From Blastococcus capsensis (GTDB taxonomy: Bacteria > Actinomycetota > Actinomycetes > Mycobacteriales > Geodermatophilaceae): a stretch of 64,000 nt of DNA. The stretch is from the NCBI RefSeq assembly GCF_030165005.1, contig NZ_JASNNW010000001.1, positions 1 through 64,000 of the forward strand. Reading direction: 5' to 3'. A program made the translations under genes and the position numbers. The notes beneath the pieces are model-generated. The model was not told the origin of the DNA. It saw only the letters and a program-made list of their open reading frames with translations, and did no database searches. Shown here piece after piece: positions 17,503 to 25,031 of this stretch; the stretch's first letter is position 1, and the number at the start of each line of letters is the position of its first letter.

Positions 17503-19137
17503 ATGCGGTGGGAGGCCCAGCGGATCGATGTCGAGGACACCTCGGCGCTGCCGGGCATGTCGTCTGTCCGCGGTCTGCTGCGCAGCGTGCAGGTGCCGGA
17601 GTTCCCGGGGCTGACCTTCCACGAGGTGCGGGCGCGCAGCGCCCTCAACAAGGTGCCCGGCGATTCGGCCATGCCGTTCCCGTACACGATCAATCCGTAC
17701 CGGGGATGCAGCCATGCCTGTACCTACTGCGTCTCGGGCGATACCCAGGTCCTCATGGCCGACGGAAGCCAGCGGCCGATCGCGGATCTGCGGGTCGGCG
17801 ACCACATCGTCGGCACGGAGGAGCGTGGCCGATACCGCTACTACGTCATGACAGAAGTGCTCGATCACTGGTCCACGGTGAAGCCCGCATATCAGGTCGA
17901 CCTCGCGGATGGGACGGAGATCGTCGCGAGTGCGGACCACCGATTCCTCACCGGTCGAGGGTGGAAGCACGTGACCGGGGCGATGCGCGGTCCTGATCAG
18001 CGCCCACATCTCACGACGAACGACAGCCTGCTGGGGTTCGGCCGCACAGTCGCAACGCTCGAGGTGTCTGCGGACCATCGGCGGGGCCATCTGACGGGCA
18101 TGGTCCGAGGAGACGCACTTCGTGTCCTGTCGGTCGAGGCATTGGGGCTTGACCTGCCGATGTACGACATCACCACCGGAACCGGGGACTTCGTCGCCAA
18201 CGGCGTCATCAGTCACAACTGCTTCGCTCGCCGGACGCACGAATGGCTCGAGTTCGACTCCGGCCGCGACTTCGACACCCAGATCGTGGTGAAGACGAAT
18301 CTCGTCGACGTCCTGCGCAAGGAGCTCGCCCGGCCGTCGTGGCGGCGCGAGCACGTGGCCCTGGGCACGAACACCGACCCGTACCAGCGCGCGGAGGGGC
18401 GGTACCGGCTGATGCCCGGCGTCATCCGGGCCCTCGCCGACTCCGGCACCCCGTTCTCGATCCTGACCAAGGGCACGCTGCTGCGCCGTGACGTGCCGCT
18501 GCTGGCGGAAGCCTCACGGCGGGTGCCGATCGGGCTCGGCATCTCCATGGCGATCTGGGAGGACGCACTGCACGCGGATCTGGAGCCCGGTGTGCCCACG
18601 CCGCGGGCCCGGCTGGACCTCGTCCGCACGCTGGCCGACGCCGGCCTGCCGTGCGGCGTCTTCCTCGCCCCGGTCCTGCCCGGGCTCACCGACGACGAGG
18701 CGAGCCTGGATGCGGCCATCCGCGCCATCGCGGCCGCCGGCGCGGCCGGGGTCACCGTCATCCCGCTGCACCTGCGCCCGGGTGCACGGGAGTGGTTCAT
18801 GGCCTGGCTGGCCGGCGCCCATCCCGAGCTGGTGCCGCGCTACGAGCGGCTGTACGCCCGCCGGCCGTACGTGCCGACGGAGTACCGCAGCTGGCTGTCC
18901 CGGCGGGTGGCCCCGCTGCTGGCGCGGCACTGTCTGGACCGCCGCTCCGGGGGCGCCGCGCGGCGGGTCGACGAGCCGGTCGCCACCGGGGTGCCCGGCG
19001 ACGAGGAGGTCGGGTTCCCCGACGGCAGCCTCCCTACGGGTGCTCTGCCCGGCGTCCAGGCGCCCGACCCGTCCTGGCGGTCGGTCGGGACCGTGCACGA
19101 GGACGCCGGCGGACCGGAGCAGCTGAGACTGCTGTGA
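17503..19137 (+). CDS. Rv2578c-family radical SAM protein containing an intein
   Basis: A precursor of 544 residues that after removal of a 164-residue intein would give a 380-residue radical SAM protein. The CxxxCxxC iron-sulfur motif begins at Cys69 and Cys73 (GCSHACTY). Its third cysteine is supplied either by Cys240 after splicing (CFARRTHEWLEF) or, in the unspliced form, by the intein's own Cys76. The mature protein has the family order: NPYRGCSHACTYC, then LGTNTDPYQRAEGRY and FSILTKGTLLRRD. It resembles SplB-like and Rv2578c proteins, proposed DNA-damage-related radical SAM enzymes. An SOS box sits directly upstream, in line with such a role. The substrate is not known. Start ATG 17503. 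Confidence 0.93.
   Translation: MRWEAQRIDVEDTSALPGMSSVRGLLRSVQVPEFPGLTFHEVRARSALNKVPGDSAMPFPYTINPYRGCSHACTYCVSGDTQVLMADGSQRPIADLRVGDHIVGTEERGRYRYYVMTEVLDHWSTVKPAYQVDLADGTEIVASADHRFLTGRGWKHVTGAMRGPDQRPHLTTNDSLLGFGRTVATLEVSADHRRGHLTGMVRGDALRVLSVEALGLDLPMYDITTGTGDFVANGVISHNCFARRTHEWLEFDSGRDFDTQIVVKTNLVDVLRKELARPSWRREHVALGTNTDPYQRAEGRYRLMPGVIRALADSGTPFSILTKGTLLRRDVPLLAEASRRVPIGLGISMAIWEDALHADLEPGVPTPRARLDLVRTLADAGLPCGVFLAPVLPGLTDDEASLDAAIRAIAAAGAAGVTVIPLHLRPGAREWFMAWLAGAHPELVPRYERLYARRPYVPTEYRSWLSRRVAPLLARHCLDRRSGGAARRVDEPVATGVPGDEEVGFPDGSLPTGALPGVQAPDPSWRSVGTVHEDAGGPEQLRLL
17728..18219 (+). other. mini-intein inside the radical SAM Fe-S motif
   Basis: Residues 76-239 of the precursor. Block A starts with the nucleophile Cys76 (CVSGDTQVLMADGSQRPIAD). 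Block B has the S-A-D-H variant of the TxxH motif (IVASADHRFLTGRGW). Block F is LPMYDITTGTGDFVANG and block G ends ISHN, followed by +1 Cys240. All residues for class 1 splicing are therefore present. At 164 residues it is too short for a complete homing endonuclease, but HLTGMVRGDA (about 196-205) resembles the first LAGLIDADG helix and then jumps directly to block F, so it looks like an endonuclease deletion relic. GC content and codon choice are visibly lower than in the exteins. Confidence 0.93.
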
Positions 19138-19144
19138 GAGCCGG

Positions 19145-19990
19145 TCAGCCGGCCTCACGGGCGGCCCTGGCCGTGGCGCGGTTCGCCCGGACCACGCCAC
19201 GCGCGGCCACCGGCGGGGCGCCCGCGGCGAGCGCCAGCCTGCGGTAGGAGTCGTAGGAGAGCGTCCGGTAGGCGGCGGCCAGCTCCTCGACGGCGTCCCG
19301 GCGGGACGGCGGGGCCGTCGCCCGCAGGTCCCGCACGGTGTTCCGCACGTGCTTGGTGAACGTGGCCTGCAGTGCCTGGTTGGAGAGTCGTCCACCGATC
19401 CGGGACTCCAGGCCCGGACCGCGGCGCAGCGCCGGCAGCACCCAGGGGCTGGCCGCCAGCGCGGGATACCGTCCACGAGCCGTCTCCCACGCGTGCCAGG
19501 CGATGTTGGCGCCGGGCACCGCCCAGTCGCCGTCGTCGGTGGAGACCAGCAGCCGGCGCGCCGTGGCCCGCACCTGGTCCCGGCGCAGCGAACGGAACAT
19601 CCCCACCGGAGCGGGCCATCCCAGCGCGAGGGCGCACCAGGCCGTGGAGCGGAGGTGCTCGGGGTCGTCTCCGCGCAGCTGGGTGAGCGGCCGCAGGTCG
19701 AGCGCCGGCGGATCCGGCTCCGGCGTGGCAGGGAGGGGCAGCGCGAGGCCGCCGTAGCGGGCGACCTTGCTGTACAGCGCCACGGTCGCCGGCTTCCAGC
19801 CGCGGGCGCCGGCGATGACGTCCAGGCCCACCCCGGCCAGGTCGTCCGGACCGAGTCCCAGCTCCAGGGACGCATCGGCCAAGCGCCGCCACTGCACCTC
19901 GTAGCCGGGAGGCGCGGAGAGCCGCGCCCAAGCGCGGACCGGTGGGACCGACGGCATGGCGGGCAGCGGCTGCTGCCAGGCGCGTGGCAT
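19145..19990 (-). CDS. uncharacterised protein, possibly a degenerate tyrosine-recombinase-like protein
   Basis: A 281-residue protein I do not recognise with certainty. The order of segments recalls tyrosine recombinases: an N-terminal helical part with GWKPATVALYSKVARYGG, then LRSTAWCALALGWPAPVGMFRSLRRDQVRATARRLLVS (like the first catalytic box, LxxxTGLRxxEL), and a later helix pair RLSNQALQATFTKHVRNTVRDL. The R..H-x-x-R and Tyr catalytic residues are not evident, so if related it would be non-catalytic. The ATG at 19990 lies 11 nt downstream of a repeated 20-bp element on the same strand. It converges with the radical SAM gene (7 nt apart). Confidence 0.7.
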   Translation of the reverse strand: MPRAWQQPLPAMPSVPPVRAWARLSAPPGYEVQWRRLADASLELGLGPDDLAGVGLDVIAGARGWKPATVALYSKVARYGGLALPLPATPEPDPPALDLRPLTQLRGDDPEHLRSTAWCALALGWPAPVGMFRSLRRDQVRATARRLLVSTDDGDWAVPGANIAWHAWETARGRYPALAASPWVLPALRRGPGLESRIGGRLSNQALQATFTKHVRNTVRDLRATAPPSRRDAVEELAAAYRTLSYDSYRRLALAAGAPPVAARGVVRANRATARAAREAG

Positions 19991-20001
19991 GCCGTCAATC
20001 T

Positions 20002-20021
20002 ACCGTTATCCCCAACAATAA
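20002..20021 (-). repeat. dispersed element, copy 1 (TTATTGTTGGGGATAACGGT)
   Basis: On the minus strand this reads TTATTGTTGGGGATAACGGT, identical over 20 bp to copy 2 at 37096-37115 and over 16 bp to copy 3 at 57856-57871. It is embedded in AT-rich DNA, ends 11 nt before the ATG of the unknown gene at 19990, and could include a promoter -10 (GATAAC). Read as ACCGTTATCCCCAACA it points toward the dif site. Confidence 0.8.
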
Positions 20022-20137
20022 TTCAATTCAAAATTGTCGGCACCTGCCGTTGACGACCACCAGCGCCCTCCGAGCGCCGAAGCACCAACACAGGAGGCCG
20101 AGCGAGAACAGCGCTGCACGACGCCCCGGCGACCCGG

Positions 20138-21325
20138 ATGATGGGTCCGATGCGAACCATGGGCGTCGAGGAAGAACTGCTGGTCGTCGATGCCGACGGT
20201 GTGCCCGTACCCGAGGGCCCCGAGGCGCTGGCCGTCGCTGCACGGCGCGGTGAGGGGGAGGACGTCGAACAGCACGACCGCGCGGACCGAGGAGAGGCCG
20301 TCGCTGCCCCGGAGACGGCCCACCTGGCGCCCGAGCTCAAAGCGCAGCAGGTCGAGCTGGGGACGCCGGTCTGCGCGACGCTCGCCGAGGTGGAGAGCCA
20401 GCTGCGCCACTGGCGACAGCGCGCCGACGCCGCCGCGGTGGCCGTCGGAGCACGGATCGCGGCGCTGGCCACCTCTCCGGTCGCCGTCGAGCCGGTTCCG
20501 ACCGAGGGGGAGCGCTACGGGCGGCTGATGGACGCCTTCGGCCAGACCGCCCGCGACGGGCTCACCTGCGGGTGCCACGTGCACGTCTCGGTCGCCGACG
20601 ACGAGGAAGGCGTGGCCGTTCTCAACCGCATCCGGATATGGCTGCCGGTGCTCACCGCGATGACCGCCAACTCCCCGTTCTGGCAGGGGCAGGACACCGC
20701 CTACGCCAGCTTCCGGTCGCAGGTGTGGCAGCGGTGGCCCTCGGCCGGCCCCACCGGGCCCTTCGCCGCCGCGGCGGACTACCACCGGCTCGTCGACGCC
20801 ATGCTGCAGACCGGGACGGTCCTGGACGCCGGCATGGTCTACTTCGACGCCCGGCTCTCGGCACGCTGGCCGACCGTGGAGGTGCGTTCGGCCGACGTCG
20901 CCCTCCGGGTCGAGGACGCCGTGACGCTGGCCGGCCTGGTGCGGGGGCTGGTCGAGACGGCCGCCCGGGATGCGGGCGGCGGGGGAGCGGTGCCGGAGAT
21001 GCGACCGGAGCTCCTGCGCCTGGCCGCCTGGCGGGCCGGGCGCTCCGGCCTGTCCGGAGAGCTCGTCCACCCGCGCACCGGCCGCCCGGCCGCGGCCGCC
21101 GACGTCCTCACCGACCTCCTCGACCACGTCCGCCCCGCACTCGCCGACGCCGGCGACGAGCAGCGCGTCTCCGACGGGGTGGCGGCCCTGCTCTCCCGGG
21201 GCACCGGCGCCGACCTCCAGCACCGTGTGCACCAGGAGACCGGCGACCTCACCGCTGTCGTCCGGGCCGCGGTCGCCGCCACCGCGGGAGGGGACCCTCG
21301 GGCGACCGTCGGGGCCAGCCGCTAG
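20138..21325 (+). CDS. carboxylate-amine ligase (YbdK/glutamate-cysteine ligase type 2 family)
   Basis: A 395-residue GCS2-family protein. It opens MRTMGVEEELLVVDADG, the ATP and glutamate-binding start of the family, and continues with APELKAQQVELGTPVCATLAE, TCGCHVHVSVADDEEGV (the HVHV metal motif), MTANSPFWQGQDTAYASFRS and RWPTVEVRSADVALRVEDA. Members catalyse weak glutamate-cysteine or other amide ligation; the physiological product is uncertain, and dedicated mycothiol or ergothioneine genes are not adjacent. Starts at 20138 or 20150 are possible. The gene is divergent from the recombinase-like gene, with copy 1 of the dispersed element between. Confidence 0.9.
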   Translation: MMGPMRTMGVEEELLVVDADGVPVPEGPEALAVAARRGEGEDVEQHDRADRGEAVAAPETAHLAPELKAQQVELGTPVCATLAEVESQLRHWRQRADAAAVAVGARIAALATSPVAVEPVPTEGERYGRLMDAFGQTARDGLTCGCHVHVSVADDEEGVAVLNRIRIWLPVLTAMTANSPFWQGQDTAYASFRSQVWQRWPSAGPTGPFAAAADYHRLVDAMLQTGTVLDAGMVYFDARLSARWPTVEVRSADVALRVEDAVTLAGLVRGLVETAARDAGGGGAVPEMRPELLRLAAWRAGRSGLSGELVHPRTGRPAAAADVLTDLLDHVRPALADAGDEQRVSDGVAALLSRGTGADLQHRVHQETGDLTAVVRAAVAATAGGDPRATVGASR

Positions 21326-21334
21326 ATTCCGCGC

Positions 21335-22195
21335 ATGTACACCGCGAGCTGGCGTGACGTCGTCCGTCCCGGGCTGTTCGGTGCCGCACCCGACCCACGG
21401 GACAAGCCCTACCGGTTCGTCATCCGGATCGCGCTGGTCGTCTTCCGGCTGCTGCGCTTCCGGTTCGACGTCCGCGGCGCCGAGCACGTCCCCGCGACCG
21501 GCGGCGCGATCATCTGCAGCAACCACGTCAGCTTCTTCGACTTCACCTTCCTCGGCCTGGGTGCGCTGCCGCAGCACCGTCTGGTGCGGTTCATGGCGAA
21601 GTCGGCGGTGTTCGACCACGGGTTCGCCGGCCCGTTCATGCGGGCCATGAACCACATCCCGGTCGACCGGAAGGCCGGTTCCGCCGCCTTCGAGACCGCC
21701 GTGCGCGCGCTCAAGGACGGCGAGATCGTCGGGATCTTCCCCGAGGCGACGATCAGCACCAGCTTCACGGTGAAGGGGCTCAAGGCCGGCGCGGCCCGCA
21801 TGGCCATCGACTCCGGCGTGCCGATCATCCCCGCCGCCGTGTGGGGCGGGCACCGGGTGGCCACGAAGAACCACAAGGTGGAACTGCGTCGCGGCGTCCC
21901 CGTGACGGTGATCCTGGGTGAGCCGATCGTCGCCGAGCCCGGTGTGCAGATCCCGGCCCTCCTGGGGCGCGTGCGCACGGCCATGGAGGCGCTGCTGGAC
22001 GAGGCGCAGCGCACCTACCCCGACCAGCCGGCCGGCGACGACGACCGGTGGTGGCAACCGGCCCACCTCGGCGGCACCGCCCCCACCCCGTCCGAGGCGG
22101 CCGCCGCCGACTCGGTGCGCGCCGCCGGGCGGGAGACGCGGGCCACCAAGCGGACGCTCGGCCGGCGGATCAGCGGCCTGCTGCGGCGCCGCTGA
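21335..22195 (+). CDS. 1-acyl-sn-glycerol-3-phosphate acyltransferase (PlsC family)
   Basis: A 286-residue lysophosphatidic-acid-type acyltransferase. It contains the catalytic NHVSFFD (NHx4D), the binding block FMAKSAVF, the GPFMRAMNHIPVDRKAGS region, the FPEATIS motif (equivalent to FPEGTRS) and IPAAVWGGH. It likely adds the second acyl chain during phospholipid synthesis or acts on a related acceptor. An Ala/Arg-rich C-terminal tail of about 40 residues is not part of the catalytic fold. It starts 9 nt after the ligase gene and is probably co-transcribed. A second member of the family lies at 30843-31733. Confidence 0.92.
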   Translation: MYTASWRDVVRPGLFGAAPDPRDKPYRFVIRIALVVFRLLRFRFDVRGAEHVPATGGAIICSNHVSFFDFTFLGLGALPQHRLVRFMAKSAVFDHGFAGPFMRAMNHIPVDRKAGSAAFETAVRALKDGEIVGIFPEATISTSFTVKGLKAGAARMAIDSGVPIIPAAVWGGHRVATKNHKVELRRGVPVTVILGEPIVAEPGVQIPALLGRVRTAMEALLDEAQRTYPDQPAGDDDRWWQPAHLGGTAPTPSEAAAADSVRAAGRETRATKRTLGRRISGLLRRR

Positions 22196-22198
22196 AGA

Positions 22199-22723
22199 TC
22201 ACTCGACCACGACGGGTGCCATGAGCCGGAACGCTTCGAGCTCGACGTCGTACCAGCGGGTCATCCGGCCCAACGGTGTCATCCCCAGCCGCCTGCAGAC
22301 CGCCATCGACGGCGCGTTGCCGGGCCGCACGACGGCGTAGACCTCGGGCAGGCCGAACTCGAACGCGCGGTCCACCACCGCCCGCGCGGCCTCTGTGGCG
22401 TAACCGCGTCCCCACGAGTCGGGGTGGAGGTGCCAGCCGACCTCGATCTCCCCGACCCCGTTCGGCAGCGGCTTGAGCAGCACCGTCCCGGCCGACACGC
22501 CGTCGGGCCGCTCGATGGCCCAGCAGAGGAAGCGGGGGTCGAGCTGGTGCACCGCGGTCCAGCGGGCCACGAGCTCGTCCGGTGGCACGGAGGGGCCGCC
22601 GCCCAGCCACCTGGTCACCTCGTCGCGGCCGTAGATGTCGGCCAGCCGGGCGAGGTCCGCGGCACCGGTGGTCCACGGCCGGAGCCGTAGCCGCTCCGTG
22701 CACACCTGCTCGACCACGTCCAT
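22199..22723 (-). CDS. GNAT-family N-acetyltransferase (RimJ/RimL type)
   Basis: A 174-residue acetyltransferase starting MDVVEQVCTERLRLRPWT, the usual opening of RimJ/RimL-type GNAT proteins. It has LKPLPNGVGEIEVGWHLHPDSWGRGYATEAARAVVDRAF (beta-bulge and acetyl-CoA loop, W-G-x-G-Y-A-T-E-A) and NAPSMAVCRRLGM at the end of the fold. It acetylates an amino group on an unknown protein or small molecule. It converges with the acyltransferase, 3 nt apart. The C-terminus MTRWYDVELEAFRL is typical of the family. Confidence 0.92.
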   Translation of the reverse strand: MDVVEQVCTERLRLRPWTTGAADLARLADIYGRDEVTRWLGGGPSVPPDELVARWTAVHQLDPRFLCWAIERPDGVSAGTVLLKPLPNGVGEIEVGWHLHPDSWGRGYATEAARAVVDRAFEFGLPEVYAVVRPGNAPSMAVCRRLGMTPLGRMTRWYDVELEAFRLMAPVVVE

Positions 22724-22913
22724 CCCTCCTGCTTACCGTCGCCGCGGGGCCGTGGCCACCTGGGAACGCCGGGTACCCCGGCGGTTGCAGCGTCAGCAGC
22801 GGGCAACACGGCGGCCGCCCGGCCGGAGGCGCGCCCGTCGACCGTGGTCTGCTGTGTGTCCGGAGCACCGCCGTCCCCGGGCGGGGCCACGAGGCGGAAG
22901 GACGGCGGCGGAC

Positions 22914-24458
22914 GTGACCGGTTCCGGCAGGAACGCGCAGGTGCGCGGATCCCTGCTGCTCACCGACGTGACCGTCGGCGACCGGCCTGGCAGAGCGGTG
23001 CAGGTCGTCGACGGCCGGATCGCCTGGCTGGGCGCAGCCGCCGACGCCCCTGCCGCCGGCCGGGTGGTCGGGGGAGAGGGGGCGCTGCTCACACCCGCCT
23101 TCGTCGACGCCCACGTGCACGCGACCGCCACCGGACTCGCGCTGACCGGTCTCGACCTCCACTCGAGCCTGAGCCTTGCCGACGCGGTGGCGTCGTTGCG
23201 GGCGCACGTCGCCGGAGTGCCCGTCGGCATCGTCCTGGGCACCGGCTGGGACGAGACCGGCTGGCCGGAGCGTCGCGGTCTCACCCGGGCCGATCTCGAC
23301 GCGGTGGCGGGGAGCCGGCCGGTCTACCTGGCGCGGGTCGACGTCCACTCCGCCACGGTCTCGACCGCGCTGCTCGACCTCGTCCCGGGCATCACCGGCC
23401 TGCCGGGCTTCTCGTCCGACGGCAGGCTGCGCCTGGACGCCCACCACGCCGCCCGCCAGGCGGCGTACGGTGCGGTCGGGCCGGCCCAGCGCCGCGCTGC
23501 GCAGCGGGCCACCCGGGCGGCCGCCGCCGCTCTGGGCATCGGCAGCCTGCACGAGATGGCCGGGCCGGAGGTCTCTTCGGCCGATGACCTGTCGGAGCTG
23601 CTGCTCCTGGCCGGCGACGAGCCGGGCCCGCGGGTGCTCGGCTACTGGGGTGAGCTCTCCGAGCGCGGTGGCCTGGAGCTCGTCCGCGAGCTCGCCCTGG
23701 CCGGCGCAGGGGGAGACCTGTTCTGCGACGGCGCACTCGGTTCGCACACCGCGGCCCTGAGCAGCCCGTACCACGACCGGCTGGACACGTCCGGCGTGCT
23801 TCGGTTCGAGACGGCGTCGCTCGTGGCGCACGTGCGGGCCTGCACGGCGGCCGGCATCCAGGCGGGCTTCCACTGCATCGGCGACGCCGCCGTCGGCCAG
23901 GTGCTGGACGCGGTGGCCGCGGTCGTCGCAGAGCTCGGCGTCGCCGCCGTCCGTTCCTGCCGGCACCGCCTCGAGCACCTGGAGATGCCCTCGGCCCAGG
24001 TGGTGGAGCGGATGGCCGAGTGGCACATGGTCGCGAGCGTGCAGCCGGCCTTCGACGCCGCCTGGGGTGGGGACGCGGGTATGTACGCGGAGCGGCTGGG
24101 CGTGGAGCGCGCCCTGGCCACCAACCCGTTCGCCGACCTCGCCGACGGCGGCGTCGCCCTGGCGCTGGGCAGCGACGCACCGGTGACAGCACTGGACCCG
24201 TGGGGTGGCGTGCACGCCGCCGTCGACCACCGGACGCCCGGCTCGGGCCTGCGCCCGTTCGACGCGTTCGACGCCGCGACCCACGGCGGCTGGGTCGCCG
24301 CCCGCTCCGAGCACCCCGCGGGCCCCCTCGCCGTCGGCGCAGCGGCCGACCTCGCCCTGTGGGCGACCGGGAACGGGCTGTCGCGGGTCCTGGCGGACCG
24401 GTCCCGCCTGGGCTGCCGGCTGCTGCTCGTCGACGGCGTCCCGGTCGGGAACTCCTGA
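22914..24458 (+). CDS. amidohydrolase-family protein (YtcJ-like)
   Basis: A 514-residue metal-dependent hydrolase. The HxH metal motif is seen in TPAFVDAHVHATATGL; later segments are LGTGWDETGWPERRG, FCDGALGSHTAALSSPY, FHCIGDAAVGQVLDA (second metal histidine), HRLEHLEM and ALGSDAPVTALDPWGG (C-terminal metal aspartate). The layout matches the YtcJ/NfdA branch of amidohydrolases, which hydrolyse N-acyl or formamide substrates. The substrate is not predictable. The GTG at 22914 is the first start giving the N-terminal beta sandwich (LLTDVTVGD). It stands alone, divergent from the GNAT gene. Confidence 0.9.
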   Translation: MTGSGRNAQVRGSLLLTDVTVGDRPGRAVQVVDGRIAWLGAAADAPAAGRVVGGEGALLTPAFVDAHVHATATGLALTGLDLHSSLSLADAVASLRAHVAGVPVGIVLGTGWDETGWPERRGLTRADLDAVAGSRPVYLARVDVHSATVSTALLDLVPGITGLPGFSSDGRLRLDAHHAARQAAYGAVGPAQRRAAQRATRAAAAALGIGSLHEMAGPEVSSADDLSELLLLAGDEPGPRVLGYWGELSERGGLELVRELALAGAGGDLFCDGALGSHTAALSSPYHDRLDTSGVLRFETASLVAHVRACTAAGIQAGFHCIGDAAVGQVLDAVAAVVAELGVAAVRSCRHRLEHLEMPSAQVVERMAEWHMVASVQPAFDAAWGGDAGMYAERLGVERALATNPFADLADGGVALALGSDAPVTALDPWGGVHAAVDHRTPGSGLRPFDAFDAATHGGWVAARSEHPAGPLAVGAAADLALWATGNGLSRVLADRSRLGCRLLLVDGVPVGNS

Positions 24459-25031
24459 CCCACCCGGGACTTCCTGGACAGCAGGTCTCCCCGGTGGCCG
24501 GACAAGATGTGTCGGGGACAACGATCAGTAACGATCCGGTCACACTGCGGCTCGCAGCTCTCCGGGGTCTCGATCTCTGGGCGCCGTGGTTCTTACAGTG
24601 CCTGCAGTTCCTGACCGGACGCACCGCCTGAGTGCTCTCCCGGCAGGCGCGCCAGGCCCCCCGGCCGGCGTGGCCGGCAGCCGCCGGCCACGCCCCCGGG
24701 TCGTGGGGGACGGGCGTGCCGCCGGCGGACGCGGAGGCGGGCATCCCGGCGGAGCCCACGCCGACCCGCGCCATCAGACAACGGTCGCGCCCCTCGCCGC
24801 CAGCGAGTGGCCGTCCGGCCCGAAGGTGCGTCGCCCGCGTGCGGCGACCGCTGGCGCGACCCGTGCAGGAGATCCGGAGCCCGGACAGGTGGTGTGGGGA
24901 ACGTCCGCTCACCCGCCGGGCGTAGATGGGATGCTGGGTCAGGACCGCGCGGAACCGCCGGTCCGGACCCTGCCCGAGCGGTGCGGGGACGATCCGCCCC
25001 TCGGGGCGCCGGCACCTCCCGGAGGCTCTGC
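24459..25031 (+). other. intergenic region before lnt with one candidate small ORF
   Basis: No conserved gene is recognisable over 573 bp. One GTG-started frame at 24509-24631 would give a 40-residue peptide with an amphipathic aromatic C-terminus (LRGLDLWAPWFLQCLQFLTG), in a segment less GC-rich than its surroundings; there is no good ribosome-binding site. The right-hand half is GC-rich leader DNA with short palindromic stretches (CGGAACCGCCGGTCCGG). GGAGG at 25021 is the ribosome-binding site of lnt. Confidence 0.45.
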
